Source: Psilocybe azurescens (lineage: Eukaryota > Basidiomycota > Agaricomycetes > Agaricales > Agrocybaceae). Taken from it: a stretch of DNA of 64,000 nucleotides. The notes below the pieces were generated by a model, which saw only the letters and a list, made by a program, of their open reading frames with translations, ran no database searches and was not told where the DNA came from. The translations under genes were made by a program, and so were the position numbers. Within the stretch, counting starts at the first letter, position 1. Each line of letters starts with the position of its first letter. Shown here piece after piece: positions 35,016 to 48,876 of this stretch. The DNA lies in the NCBI GenBank assembly GCA_023853785.1, contig JAJIRX010000737.1, positions 124,001 to 188,000 on the forward strand. Direction: 5' to 3'.

Positions 35016-36934
35016 ATGGCTTCATATCTTGAGACGATACCCCGCGACATCCTTCAGTACATCGCCTTCCTTTCTAGCTCTTCGTCTGTATTTGACCCAC
35101 CTGTTGGAATATCCCAACTCTTACAAACTTTGTCCATGATCTACCGATCGTTGAACGTTCGTGCTTCTCCCTCACATCTATTCCCACATTTATTCTATCA
35201 AGTTTGACACCAGGGCGCAGCGTCGTAGGTATTGCGGGAGGCCTCCTGACTCTGCCTTTGCTGCCTTTGCTGCTGAGCCGTTCAAAGCCACTACGACGCT
35301 CTCATCGTGTGGACTTGTCTTCCGGAGGGCCGATACAGGACTTGTGGACCGCACTCTAGATGATCTTGGAGAATGATGTCCTCAACGAGCAGCAACTTTG
35401 TGCGGCAGGCCCACCCATTTCTTCTTATTTTTGGCTCGTCTAAGGCTCGCCGAAACAAAAACAGACGGTCGGGCCGACAGAGATATCTTGAAGCTCATCA
35501 TCTGGTTACTCTGTTTAACCCTCTCCCAACGTAAGTAAGCTCTCGAAATCTGGATCCTTCCGTGAATGCTGAAGTTCTGTTCTATTTTCAGAGGTTATTT
35601 TGTACATGTCTAATCTTTCCATACATATTTATGAACAAGCAGGTGAGATCCATTCCATGACGGTGTGATATATCTCACGCCTTGCTAATCATATACTACA
35701 CCCTTTTTAGCTGTCATTTGCCCCTGTCCATCCTTTACGTGTCGCTGACGACGATCAGGGAATACCCGGGAAAACCTCAGGGTGCAGGAGATTCTTGCCA
35801 TGTTATGCCACTCTACACATATCTTAGAAGACAGCTTCCGTTGGTGCCAGAACCCGCCTTTGCGGCCATTCACCTAACGTTTAGACTGCTCGAGACTAAC
35901 AGAGTCAGAATACCAGCTTATCTCCCCGAAACGCGGGCCATCGCAAATCCTACGCTTAGGTCAGGACCGATAAGAGATGATTACAGAACAATGACATCTT
36001 ATCAAACAACATTTCCTGCAACTATTTCCGCCCACGGTACGCCTGATCCGCCATGTCCTCCACACTCGTTTCAATGGAATCAGATCACAGTACCAATAAC
36101 GACATGTTCTTTGACGCCATTCTGCGGTCTTTAGGCGACCAAACATGCTCGGAGACATTTGGTTATATTTTGGAACGATAACAGGCCTCTGGGAAGGGGT
36201 ATTCAGAGTAATCTTGCTTGTATCTGTTTGAGAAGTGGATGTCTAACTTCGTTTTAGATACTAGACGTGCCAATCACGAATGTCGATTTCCCTGCTCACC
36301 GAAATTCAACTCTATTTTCTATGGCTCTTATCATGCCTATGCAATGTGCCGTAGTGGAGTATATATGCTTGTATTTTGGTAACCAATCCAGTCGGCTGTA
36401 TTGTGATATTTTGGGCGCTTCAGACGTTTGTCCACCCAATCTGTTCGGCGAGGTGAGAAGCAATAAAAACAATTGTCAAGTGATTCTGCGGTGCTCATTA
36501 AGCATGACATCAAGGTCGTCTTTGACGGTCGAAGATATAAAAAGCACAACTTGCAGACAGGCACAATGCAAAAATCAAAAGCCATGCCCAGGAGGCACAA
36601 CAATTCTGTGACATATGCTGCTGGGACAAGTTGGGGTCCCTTTCCGCATATTGAAAATTCCTTTCATCTAATGAGGATCAGACGTTAGAGGATCATGATA
36701 AAGCATGGGGAGGCTTCAAATTCTCGGGACGAGTAATGGATGGTGGGCTCATCCTTCTTAAACGAGAGTCAATAAGCATCTGGTTAATTTGCTCCTTTCG
36801 TTTTATCTCAGAAATACACGGACGGAGAGCGGGGACTCTGGATCTTTGAGGATCAACTGCGATCAGACACTCTCATCCTTGGACGCTGGCGAGTTACAAG
36901 GGAATCCCAGCGCTGTCGACCAAGGCATTTTTAG
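35016..36934 (+). pseudogene. F-box-like family, decayed copy 3
   Basis: Pieces of the F-box-like family appear in order on the plus strand in shifting frames. From 35016 comes SYLETIPRDILQYIAFLSS then LLQTLSMIYRSL. Near 35170 the frame shifts to HIYSHIYSIKFDTRAQRRR. Around 35370 comes MILENDVLNEQQLCAAG. At 35880-36000 are LPETRAIANP and GPIRDDY, and at 36680-36760 LEDHDKAWGGFKFSGRVMDG. Last is GLWIFEDQL...LGRWRVT at 36830-36900. Several breaks are visible and no single spliced frame covers it, so I call it a pseudogene. It is more distant from copies 1 and 2 than they are from each other and lies on the opposite strand. Confidence 0.55.
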
Positions 36935-39688
36935 CATGGGAAAAGCTCGCGGGAGATAGCAGGTTGATGGCCGTCGAACTGGAGCAAAAGTGCGATTGAG
37001 GCGCATGGTATTTTCTTCCACTCAATTCCCTTTCTTTTTGGCTTTTTTGGCGCCAACGTCGCTGATCACTTATTCCCCTTTCAGTGTTGTTTCTTAAATT
37101 GCAACTTGTACGGCCTTACTACAACAGCATCGGATCAGTTTGACACGGAGTGAAGCGGACAAGGGAGGACCTAATTAGCATGTTCAATTCACAAGAAACA
37201 ATTACGGCGGCAGTTGACTGATTCTTTCTTTTCTTCGATGTCCGCGATTAGTGTCAACCACGAGACTCTCTGTTATCGGTTGACTCGCTGCTAACCGTAG
37301 CACTAGGCAGATGATCAGAAATTAATCGACGTTGTAATATACATTAGACCGTGGCGGAATTACTTACGAGCTAGGCGGTTAAAATATACTATCCAATAGC
37401 ATCTTGAATGGCGTGCCTAAGGCTTTGACAAAAGATGGGATTCTGTACTGTTCCTCGAATAACCTCGACACTAAACGCGACTCTGAGGGTTATCTCCGCC
37501 TTTTGGTGAGTGCAAGGCACCCTCGGCTCCGAGCGCATAGCTGGATTTTTCTTCAGATGTTTCATAGTCGTGTTGATTCGGAAAAGGCAGTCTCTGATGA
37601 TATCTGGTAGGCGAATCTTCCTTTTACTTGCTTGAGGGAATAATGTATTATGGCAGGATGCCGACAACTGCATCTTATGCCATCCTGAGACTCGAACTCA
37701 GCTGTGGAAGATTCCTTGACACCCTTTTGATCTTTCACAAATCACAAGACGCGAGAGAATTTGGCTGACATCGAAGAGCCGTGAGGTGGAAGAAAGCGGA
37801 CACGGAGAGAAAAGAAGAAATGTATTTGATGGAGTAGACTGAATGGCCAGAGAAAGGGTCTCAACGTCCGAAGCAACAGTGAGAATAGACTTTGGACTGA
37901 GGCCCATTGCTTGGAATGTAGGACTTTATGTCTCCGGTACGCTTCCAGGGCACAAACTACGGTGCTTACCCAACATTTATTCTTGAGATGCGCATAAATC
38001 GGAGCCTCATAATAGTAATGGCTATCAGCAGAGCTTCCTAGCACTGTATTGAAGGAGAGCCTTGGAATTTAGTTAGAGATAAGCTTAAAATACGTTCGGT
38101 AACTAACATCGAGAATGTATCCCCTACATGCCTGAAGCTGAAAGTCCTGGAAATATGCTCCGTCCTGTCAATGCGGAGCGCGAGCAGAAAATCAAGGGCC
38201 TTGCCTCTGAATTCCTCACGGCCACTCCATGGTCCATTTCTTCCACGACGTAGCGAGCAAATACATTCTCCGATGTAGAATGATGACGTGAGTCTAGAAG
38301 CAAAGTAGGGAAGATTTCACCAGTCAAGCAGATTTCCGTTGGAGTTTTACCCACAGGTCGCGCGAAATTTGTGAAGATAGGGAGTCGAAAGGGTGAGAGT
38401 TTAACGTTAATGTCAAAATTGATCAAAAGAGGAGACCTGAGTAGGCTTAAGGTTTGCCTGTCGGTTTGAAATTCGGAGACCTGGTATTCCGAAATTTTAT
38501 CAGTTTGAATAGTTTACCCATCTCTTTAAGCACGTTCCCAAGATTTGATAACGGTTTACTTCATCTGAAATCTTGATGGCGACTGGGACTTGCAACCGCC
38601 TAACGTACCTATGTTTGGATCAAATATCAATCCTGCGTTACAACCTTCCTTTGAGTCTTTAACGGCGTTTCACAATCTTATTAACAAAGTCGCCAAATTT
38701 TCTTCTGGTAGATAGTGCGATAACGTTAGGAGACTTTCTGCACCTTTCAAACTTCGTCGTGATGCGCGCGAAAATGGGGTTATGCGCACAGCTAATGTTA
38801 CAAGTTTCTCGCGGCCAGCACGTCGTATTGACTCCTGCCTGAAAATCCATTGCTGCGGAATGACCTGATAAAGGTCTCTGGCGGTAGAGGCAGCAATGGT
38901 GTGGCAAAGATAGTGATCAAATGATGATGGTTGGTTTCTTGAAACAGTTATTCGGCCTGAAGGTATGTAATAACGTGAATATATTTCTTCGCTGCCTTGC
39001 GAGGTGTGGTAAGTGGGAGATTTCTTTCAAAAGAATACCGCTTGCTGGCATTTCAAGAGGTTCCACACGAATGAATCACGCGTACCTGGTGAATGACGAG
39101 AAGTGAATGAAGAACAGTGGAATATTCCAAGCGCAGTCTACCTGTTTTCTGGTCTTTCGGGCTGCGGCATCTGATCTCCGATTTTGTGCCAGTATACTAG
39201 AAACAACAATTGGCGAAATGGCGCAAGATGGTGTAGGCTGGACTCGAGAATCGAGGAACCCTGTTTGTCCTATCTCCAGCATAAAATACGTCCGCTGCAT
39301 AGATTTATCGTCCAGAAACGAGCCAGCATCTAGATCCCAGAAGGGTTCGGAGTGAAAATTTGAGTGATACGTTTCGTTTCTGGCAAGACTATAGGGTTTG
39401 AAAAGGATAATGGTTTGAAGCAAGCTTAAAGTGAGCATTCAAAGTTTGAACCAGACATGGTATATGACAAGTAACCTATGGTGGGATAATAATAGTGGTA
39501 CATTGGTAGAAACATTGAGTGTCATGTTAAAAGCTCAGCCACAATGATTGTATTTGGACATATTTTGACACAACGTTTACAGAACAATGATTGATGTGGG
39601 CTTTCTCTCAGCAACACCACCTTCTCGCCGTCTTTGTCGTCGCCAGCGATTAACCAGTACACTCTTTCACGAACCATAATACTCGAAG
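36935..39688. other. Unassigned region
   Basis: Minus-strand ORFs at 37698-38044 and 38124-38426 (about 100 codons each) and opposed ORFs at 39076-39438 are open but carry no motif I recognise. The minus-strand pair could be parts of one multi-exon gene. The final ~60 bp are the promoter and 5' UTR of the secreted-protein gene. Confidence 0.3.
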
Positions 39689-40730
39689 ATGCTTAAAACT
39701 ATTACTATCGTCTCTGCGTTTGTTTCTGTTGCCCTCGCGCAGAATTCAGTGAGCAAATTATACCTGCAAATTCACTACCAAATTTCTCATAAATTTGCAG
39801 ACAGCGTCAGCGTCCTCCTCGGCGTCCTCAGCCCCCTCGACCGTCAATCCTTTAATTCCCTCTGGCATCAGTCCGACTTGCTTGTCGTTCTTGCAGTCCC
39901 TCAACAGTGACTCCTCTCTCACAAGTTGCCTGTCATCCCTATCGTCGGCTACGTCTGCATTTGCCCCTGGAAGTTCCACAACCCCTTCTTCAGCAGCAGT
40001 AACGGCAGCACTTGGAAACCTGTGCACTGACTCTGTTACGAGCGCGTGCTCTGAGTCTCTCATCCGCTCGAAGATCACCTCTTTCTACACCGCCTGTACC
40101 GATGAATTGACGACCAAGCGTGTTGACGACGCAGTCAAAATCTACGACGTTCTGTACACCATCCTACCCCTGCGAACATCTGTTTGCTCCAAGGATGACA
40201 CTGGTTCGTGGTGTGTAATGGCAGATACCACGACCACCCGCGAAGTCAGCGACGAAGCCTCAGGGGACTCGTCTACCTTGAGCTTGGCCAAACTCATGGC
40301 CCTCCTTTACACAAAGAACTCCGCCCTCCAACGTCGTGCCACTGTTTCTGCCATCGTGCCCAACATCACCACCTACCACGACACGAACCTGCCATTCATT
40401 TTCTTCAAACCCAGCCTCGACGCAACCAGGCTTTGCACGACGTGCTCACGTAATGTTCTCACGGCTTACATCAACTTCGAGTCGAACGTTCCCTATGCCC
40501 CCGGACTTACCGCCAGCCTGCTTTTGAGCACCCAATCCGACCTCTACACCGCCATCCAACAGAAGTGCCCAGCCAACTTCTTGAGTGGCGCCGTGCAAGC
40601 TGCTGGTGGTCTTTCAAGCGGAAGTGGAATTTTCTCTTCCGGCGCTGTCTCGACTGTCAGCTCCGAGTATTCAAGCATCCTTGCTATTGCAATGGGTGTT
40701 GCGACCCTGGGATTCTCGGTTGCGTTCTAG
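39689..40730 (+). CDS. Secreted, probably GPI-anchored DUF7729-like protein
   Basis: Exons 39689-39748 and 39801-40730; 329 residues, in frame. A signal peptide (MLKTITIVSAFVSVALAQ) leads into a Ser/Thr/Ala-rich stretch. Then comes CLSFLQSLNSDSSLTSCLSSL, a cysteine-patterned domain with LCTDSVTSACSESLI, SVCSKDD...WCVM and CTTCSRNVLTAY, which I recall as the DUF7729 arrangement. The C-terminus is a Ser/Gly-rich linker followed by a hydrophobic tail (ILAIAMGVATLGFSVAF), as expected for GPI attachment. It is probably a cell-wall or plasma-membrane surface protein; its biochemical role is unknown. The intron lies directly after the signal peptide. Confidence 0.8.
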
Positions 40731-43700
40731 ATAATAGCTGAGCTATGAATTATTTAAACTTGAAGGGCCTGCCCTACAAGTCGTTGCTTACTTACACTTT
40801 CCCCTCGAGCTTACCTAGTTTCTCTTCATTACTGCTCTTTTAAAGTATATACCCCAAGGGTAGTTCGCAGGCGGTGAATCATCAGTGAAATATATTACTG
40901 ATACAACGTATCTTGCATTGGTCGAAGGCTCCATCATCGGAATTTGCTATTGGGGCTACGCCCGCTGGAAGAATCTTCATCAAGACATCTGGTACAGTTA
41001 AACCGTTCGGGTACATACTATTTTTTTAAAGTCCGTTCCCAGGTCCAATATAGTGATTTCCCCCTGACCCTCCGACCTCTTCAATACAACAAGTATTATA
41101 ATTTCTCTCCCAATGCGTTCACATGGTAAAGATTGAATATACCTAAGATTGTGTACATTTCAGAAATCAAAAAAAATCAAAGAGATCGGCCTGAATATAA
41201 GCCGAGATTCAATATCTTTGAACCACGGAATTCAGCTTTGAATGAGAACAATAACTTTGTACCACCTCTGATTTCAAACATTGAAATTTTAGTACAGCAT
41301 TCTAAAATTTCGCAAAACATTCTATATGCCTACCCAGTCAAAACTATGACAATAGAGTATACTGAGAACGAGATTGAACTTCACGCAGGACGTCATCCAC
41401 CTGTGCAGTAGAAGCCTCCTGCTCCAACCTGCTCCCTGAAACGGCATTCGAAAAGGGTCTCGTGGTGGCCTGGGGAGGTCTGGCCGCGGACTGTTTGCAT
41501 TCTCGTCATTGCGAGGACGCTTTTGAGCGTTGAGGATAACTAGTGTACATCGCGAGAGCAATTTGAGCCGTGATTACCACGTGCAGTGTTATTTCCTTTT
41601 TGAACGTGAAAGATGCCAAGTTCATCTTGTACGCTGGATGCAGAGATGCAGAGCCCCAATTCGCACTCTACGAGATTATTCTGTACTCAGTCTACAGTAT
41701 CCGTGCTCCACACGGTCCTAATTAGATCCGATTTCAAATATTTCAGTTTTTCCTTGGCTACTATACAACAAGAAGGTGATAACGAGATATATTAGTATTA
41801 CCAACGTAGACTGGGTTCGAGTGTATGAATTTGCATAATTTATAGGAATTGCAATTATATTGAGTTGTTAATGACGAGGGTCCCAGGAACGCCACTAGAC
41901 GTCACTCAATTAGACGTTACTCAATGTCTGACCTGGACAGGACCAATCACGGTGTGATTTCCATTTATGTAAAGATTAAGTTCGGAGTTTTGCAACCGAA
42001 CGGACTAGGATGTGAAATGCCACTTACAGTCAGTAGAATTGAGATTTCAGGTAAACACGCGAGCAAGAAGTTACGGCGGCTCATCGAAGGATATCCCGGA
42101 GTTGTTGCGTATAATTAAGGACCAGATTTAATTCTTCAAGGAATTTCTCTATACTTACGTGCAAAGCTGTACTCAAGTGATACTCTCGGGGTTGCAGACA
42201 AAGCGTTTGTTTGGATGTACCAGTTTCGATAAAGTTGAAGGGTCAGAATTTGCTCGACGTTGGCAGCAAAGCCCTCTTCGGGACTCCACAGAAGGCTCAT
42301 TTGAACAAAATTATTGTTAGAAACGCACCCTCGATCGAATTTTGGGGGCCTTTCCCAAGGACTTGGGCAGGCGAGTCCAACCGGCGATTCAGTTCTTGAG
42401 ACACTCCTGCATCTCAGTATCTTCAAGGGCCGTTGAGATCAATGCGCGTTTTATTTACATCATGATGGTGCTCTACACGGGAAGAAGTAACCGAGAATAC
42501 AATTCAATGTTAGATCTCACTGCTTACTTCAAATTTAATTTCAGTAACTCCTTCACTCCCCTTTCCTCGCGTCAATAGACGGCTCCACAGAACGTCAACA
42601 GCCTTGCTCGGTCTTAGCTGCGTACATTTTGATTATGATTACCGAGAAAGACGTCTAAACAGTTTAGCTTCCTTCGATCAGTCACAAGTGGGGACGAGTA
42701 ACTGCGGGCTGTTTTCTTTGATAGTACTACTTTGGAAAGACTGAATGAGCTCCATGTGACACCCGAGCTACTGGTAATAGCAGATGCAAAGTATATGAGT
42801 TGTTCGCTTTCGTCAGACTCATACATTTCAATTACGCCTTTAGCTGCAGTCTGCAGGTAACGGTTTGAGGATCTGCGGTCTTCCCGAGATAGAATAAAGC
42901 TCACAGCCAGGCCAGGTGCCCTCTCGGGCCTCCGTTAACTTTTGAAAGCCTCATTTGTCTTGAGGTTTTAAGCACTTTGAATTTCTCACTTTACTCTCTC
43001 GGACGTACGAATAAATGAATCTAATCAGGCACTTCTTCGTGCTTCGGGCGATCCATGGGAAGCGGGAATTACATAGGCGTGTAGAAAGTCTAGACTGGGT
43101 CTCGACAATGAACCCTGAAAAAGATGCCCTGCCGTTAGAGAACTACAGTAGATTACTCACTCTGTACACTATTCGGCACACGACTTTGGGTGGTACCATC
43201 CAATATCTCCAAAATTATGCGCAATTCTAATAAATGGCCACTGTTCTTATCTCTTTATAAAAGAAAAATTCCGGACCCTGACAGCAGACATGTTATCAAT
43301 CAATCGCAGAAGTTGTTTTTGAGCCAGCTGGCCGACAGCCAAGTTTAGGCTAGTATTGATGAGTTTCAATGGGAATTGAATATCTTGACCACGCTAATAG
43401 GATTCCTAAATAGACCGGTCACATTGCTGGAGAGCTAGATATATGCCCGTTATATGAATAAGCCAGTTTGTTTCTCTTCTAGATCCCGAACTTAGATCTC
43501 CGGATGCCTAGCATAGGACCGGGTTGATTTGTTTGTTCACCCCTGATGTTCCCAGCTTTCACGGCTTCTTTGTTGTTGCTTGCCTTGAATTCTCAACGAT
43601 GCTAATATCTGCTCCTATTATCTTCTACCATCCTCTGTTTTGCTGCCTCACTCAGCCCATGTCTATGTTGTCAAACACCTGCGAACTTGGATTGGCCTCT

Positions 43701-45918
43701 TCCTTGGCAAGGTAGACATAAGCGAGCAGTCAAAGGGATTCCTGTTTGTCTCTGTCACAGCTAAGCAAAGTTTAACGATCAGGTAGAGACTGGTAATTGG
43801 TACCTCGTGGCTGGGCGTCCTTTGCTCATTGTACTGGGACACTTTCGGGTAAAATGAACTGGCTTGTAGAAGTTCATCTGTTTCTTCAGAAATTAACTTC
43901 CTCTACTATTGTCGCTGATGGATTTAAGGTTCGAAAAAGGTGTGGTGCTATGATGTTCTCTTCATAAAGTCACATTCAGCGATTTAGTGGTGACTTTATT
44001 CGATTTACACTGGTCATGGCTCTTCAGGCTTACATACTCTCCCTAAGTGAGAATAAACGCCTCCAGTCATGATAGGATGCCCTACAGGTACTCTGTTAGC
44101 TCCCAGAGCTGTCGCTGTCAAACTCTCGATGCTTTGTTACCAAGTCAACTAACATTATTAGAAGAGATTCTGCTTTTGGAATGTTCACGTGGCAGGAAGT
44201 TTGTGTGGCGCATTTCCAGGCGCATGCGACTCCCAGCCTTTTACAGTATTCTTCTTCCTTGGCGTAGGATTTACATTAAGATCGACATTTACACACGTAG
44301 TACACATAATGCAGGTATACTTAATGCATATGCCTCAGAGTAGTATACTGTTGGAGCATACGGTGCAGTGACCGGTCTGTCTGAGTACGTTTACAATTCG
44401 TAGAGGACCTTTTTATCCATATTACAGTCCTTAGGCTTAGGAATGAGTCCCTGCGTCAGCTCGTTTATTTTTTATAACATAGTTAATGCAAGGATTTAAC
44501 CCTCTCGAATAGTGTAAGACCTTCGTAAACTGTTTGCTGCACTCCGAATGACCCTCACGCCCTACCGCCGGGCCCAGCAGTCGTAGAGGGCTTAATTTTG
44601 AAATTAGTTTATGCTTCTTGAAATAGTTGTGACGATATTATACAGAATTAACCTGGAATTAGTATCAATTAGATGTTGGAAATTTGTGATTTATATTTAG
44701 ATTGTCTAGGCGGCAATAGGATGTATATGCCAAAGTGGATGCAAGCCGGCGTGCGTATAATGAGATAAGATAATATGAACACCCTCACCTTGATGTTATC
44801 AGTTTATACCAACTTGGCGCAGCAAACCAATTGTCCAATGAGACGCAAAACATGAATACGTAGGAGCAGAGAAAAGGCGATATTATAATTAGAAATAATG
44901 GCTGTATCGACGTTGACATTAGGATGTATGGTACCAGTTTGTTAGTACATTAGTAGTTTAATAGACATAGTTATATCCCGAAAACAGGAGTTACGAGTGG
45001 AATGACACAGAAACGAATACAAGAGATTGGAATGGAACAGACATGAATGTAGAACATAAATGCTTGGCATGAGGACATTGGTAGGGTCGCTCTCGACGAG
45101 CTTCTTCAAGCCGACATACAGAGAAAGTTCCAGCGAAGATTATGGGAGTAAAAACGGGGTTCAGAAACCTGGACTGAGGTGTCTGAGCTGTTGAGGGCTC
45201 CAGTGCAAGAGACTTCATATCGCTGCCACTATGTCAGTGAGACCTATTCCTAAGAGAACATAAGAAATAAAGAGCGTAATGAAAAAGGGACGTACCAGCT
45301 TTATTTGCGATTAGAACATTGGTCACAGCCGATGATTTTCTTTTCATCACCCACCTGAGCTGGCGACGCGCAGGCTGCAAAGCCTGGTTTGCAGTGATTG
45401 ACCGTGAAATACGAATTACTACACCGGGTGCATACGACCATCTGCTGAGTGCACATCAGATGGTAGGCAAATTTCTGTTCATAATTAGCTGCTACAATGG
45501 CCTTTAAGAAGAATATATGAAGCGCTCATAATCAAAAAAATTACATTATGTTCTACACCAGTACCTCAGTTTGGCTGATATGTCACGGAACGCATTTTGT
45601 TACCCAGAAACTCACACACAGTAGCTGCCCCAATCAGAGTGGTCCCGAGCCATTTGAAGAAATGATAACTTTACTATCTTCGTGAGGGATACGCAACATG
45701 TACAGAACTTCGTTGACGGCGGTTATTCCAAAAAGAGCGTGAAGAGCCGCCCACCTCATTTATGAATCAAAAGAATGGGTAACTTGATTTATTGAATCTC
45801 CGAACTGACTCAGGGTCAGCATCTGTCATGCATGGACCTATCGCAAAAAACACGAGGCATTCTATCTGTGCAACCGTAATCGGTCTATAATCCACAACAG
45901 ATTCAAGTTGTCCACAAG
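40731..45918. other. AT-rich gene-poor stretch
   Basis: No ORF above about 100 codons and no recognised motif on either strand, although short open frames occur at 41133-41411, 42136-42426 (minus) and 44047-44343. Composition is visibly more AT-rich than around the conserved genes. It may hold decayed repeats. Confidence 0.4.
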
Positions 45919-47348
45919 ATGATCAATGTCACAAGAAACTTTGATATGACATTCAAGCCCATTCCTAGACGTTCTCACGTACTACCTCACACCGTGGCGT
46001 ATCTTGGCGGAGCGAATGACGTCTTGCAGCCGACTTTTGCGCTACTGAAGGATAATGTACAGATCGTGATAGAAGGCCCGCCTCTCGACCCAGAGGCGAC
46101 AACACTTCCCTCTGTATGGGACGATACCACAAAGACTGATGCTGAGTATTATAGATATCTTGCAATAATCGTGCGGCACTGGTCTTTCCCGCACCTGTAT
46201 TTGTAGCGACACTGATTATGCGCCATTTAGGAGGATCTTCTTTCTACCATTGAATTTGGGGCCACAAACATGGCCTACCTTATACAAGACCCCGATGGCG
46301 AGTATAAAATCATTCATGAGCATAGAAGACTCAAGCAAGTATCCTGCCCTGTATGGGGGCCTCTGGTATCTATGGACGATGTTCAGATCACGGTCTGGGC
46401 TGAAGGATTCGATAGGCGGCGTGGGATATGGAATGGGAAGGAAGTTGGTCAGTGGGCGAAAACCGTCTTCATGTTCAATCATGTTAAGTATTCGACATCT
46501 AGATATATTCTACGCGCTGCAAGACCATCATCGCTTTTTTTCTCAACCGTGCAATGTACGGACTTCGCCACCTTGAAGGGTCTGAATGTGATCTCACTTT
46601 CAAGTTTTATGGCCACCTATTGGACAGAGATGGGAGCATTATCGGGTTTATTACCGAGGCCGCCTGGGGAAGAAACATAGGTCTTGAAGACGAAGAGCTG
46701 GTTGCGGAATCCCTCGAACGGCTCGCGGACGCTGGCTGCATCTACCAATCAGTCGCGACCAATCAATTCCTCATTTCTGGAGGCAAATTGCGCCTACTTC
46801 AGTTGCACGGCATAGTACCCTATAAAGACCAAGAAAAACTTAAAAGGGATGCAGAATTTCTCCACAAATGGGCATTAGATGAGCTCCTGCAAGAGTTTAG
46901 AGACTACGGACCTTACGGTCGCTACAGATTTCTACCTCCGCGTTTGAAGGCTAATCCCTTCGATGTAAAGTATCTTCGTATGTTACCCATCCCGGAGCGC
47001 CCTCTCGGCAGGAACTTCATCTATCCAGATCCTCGCTTCCTGTTTAAGACCGGCGTCATGGACCTCACCGGATTGGAAGACGACGAAAGGCCCTTTGCCG
47101 CAAACACCAAAAGGAGGTCACGAAGGAAAGATCTTCATCTCATATACAACAGAAAGGATAGGCGTCGCATGCCTACCGATGATGCCATTCAAGATCGTGG
47201 TCAACTTGTTGTATCCTCCAGAACACGGAATAGGAACCCTAATCATCTTCATGATGCCACATCACACCCCTACCTACGTCGCGTAAAGGTCCTGCAAGAA
47301 CTATCCAGTACGGAAGGTACAGAGAACCTCCTCGAGGGTATTTATTAG
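45919..47348 (+). CDS. Kinase-like (degenerate protein kinase fold) protein
   Basis: Exons 45919-46170 and 46231-47348, about 456 residues once one T is added to the T7 run at 46535-46541; the total is then a multiple of three. The C-terminal half has kinase-fold spacing. HLEGSECDLTFKFYGHL and SIIGFITEAAWGR would be the hinge region. GCIYQSVATNQFLI sits where the HRD catalytic loop belongs, and KLRLLQLHGI sits where DFG belongs. The HRD Asp and DFG Asp are absent, so it is probably a pseudokinase. Identification rests on fold-like pattern, not on exact motifs. The basic tail is shared with the fragment at 5795-6060, which shows a dispersed family. I recall similar expanded kinase-like families in mushrooms. 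Confidence 0.5.
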
Positions 47349-48876
47349 GTGAAGATCATGAACGGAAACGGATTGCGGCCTCCATATTCCTCAAATGTAG
47401 TTTCAGAATTGTACATTCTGATTTCCAAATTCTTCGACTACCATGCTATCTATGCTCCTAATGTGTCTTGATATTAGCGAGTCGCTAGCTTAATTGTTGG
47501 TGATGCCGCGCTATAGCTTAAAAAGACAGGGGTTGATCTAATGTTGGTAGGCTAGAATCCAATCTACTCCCAAACCAATCACATTCCCCGTAGCACAACT
47601 GTGAGCAGCGCACCTTAGTATGTCACAGCCCCAGACCTACTAGGTCTTTCGGGTCATCAGCTGGGTCGGTCGTCACTACATTTGTATAACAAGTCGGGTT
47701 AAACCTATCTTATCGGACCTATACTATTCTTACACCTTCGTAGCTCATCCATTCCCTGCCGCCCCCATTAGATCTATGGAAGTCAGCCACTATTGGGATA
47801 ACTTAGTACTTCACAGTCTTTATTCTCCATATGTATCGAAACTTACATTGCCCGTGGTAGAAGTAGGCAAGGACGCATACTGCATTTACTGCATTTACTG
47901 CGACACATAATTTCTCAGCGCGCGTGTGTTAGAGAGCTATCATCATTCTTCATGAACACTTCAAAGTTACTTAAAAGGGAGAATCGGCTCTATCGACTGC
48001 CGATACTCTGATTTCTGAGCGTAATTACCTAATATGATTAAAGGACAGGGCGGAGCAGAACAGAGTTTTAACCGAAGATTGTTTTACTTCGTGTCCCCTG
48101 TGAGTTTTATTGGCGCAGGTATGGGGAGGAATATCCAAAATTACCTAAGTATTAAGCTGGGGACATATTACTACGACATAGAATCGTAAAGCTGCCTCGA
48201 AATATTACAGAATGATCATTATTTCCGTGGGTAATCACGGAGTCGGACATCTAGATCTGACCCTTACATATCGATCCCGAGATGTCCAAGTCTTTTAATA
48301 CCTCGATGTCGAGCGTTAAGCAAATTGCTGTGTGTGTTGTGGATGCACATCACTAGAATAACTTCACAGAATTGACTTCGCAACAATGAACGTAATATAG
48401 CTTAAAGGGGGACAATCTGTCGATTAGGCGTATGTGCTGTGCAGATATGATTTGGAGGATGGTTTTAGTTCTACATATTATCCTGCATGAGACTAGGATA
48501 TACGATCCCGGGGCATTTTTTGATAATAAAGTTTATGACTGTTCCTGGAGTCAACCAGGTTAAAAAACTGAGGCATTTAGGAATTCTTTAAACAGGTAAA
48601 CTATCATGATTTCAGCTTCGAGGCAGAGCGCAAGTCTTGAAGCTTGATGCTTGATGCTTGAAGTAGAAACGTTGAGGCGTGGTAAAAGTTGTGATTGAAT
48701 ACATATGGTTTGAGATCACGGGTATATTTTCTCCGGCATTTTCCAGAACCATCCAGCTCTCCCAAGGTGCTTCAAGAAGCAATCTCTTTGGAAAGGGATT
48801 CATTATTCACCTCGTAGCTATCGTCCCGACAATCTCAGCAACTACAACCAGTATTATATCTAACCACGTATTTATT
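47349..48876. other. Intergenic, no recognised gene
   Basis: No ORF with support. Small simple repeats are visible, such as CTGCATTTACTGCATTTACTG at 47880 and a GATGCTTGATGCTTGA tract near 48645. Confidence 0.4.

Noticed and set aside
37681..37760. A possible tRNA B-box-like element (GAGTTCGAGTCTC on the minus strand)
   Set aside because: No matching A-box, acceptor stem or anticodon arm could be built around it.
39758..40078. Minus-strand 106-codon ORF
   Set aside because: Antisense shadow of the Ser-rich exon of the DUF7729-like gene.
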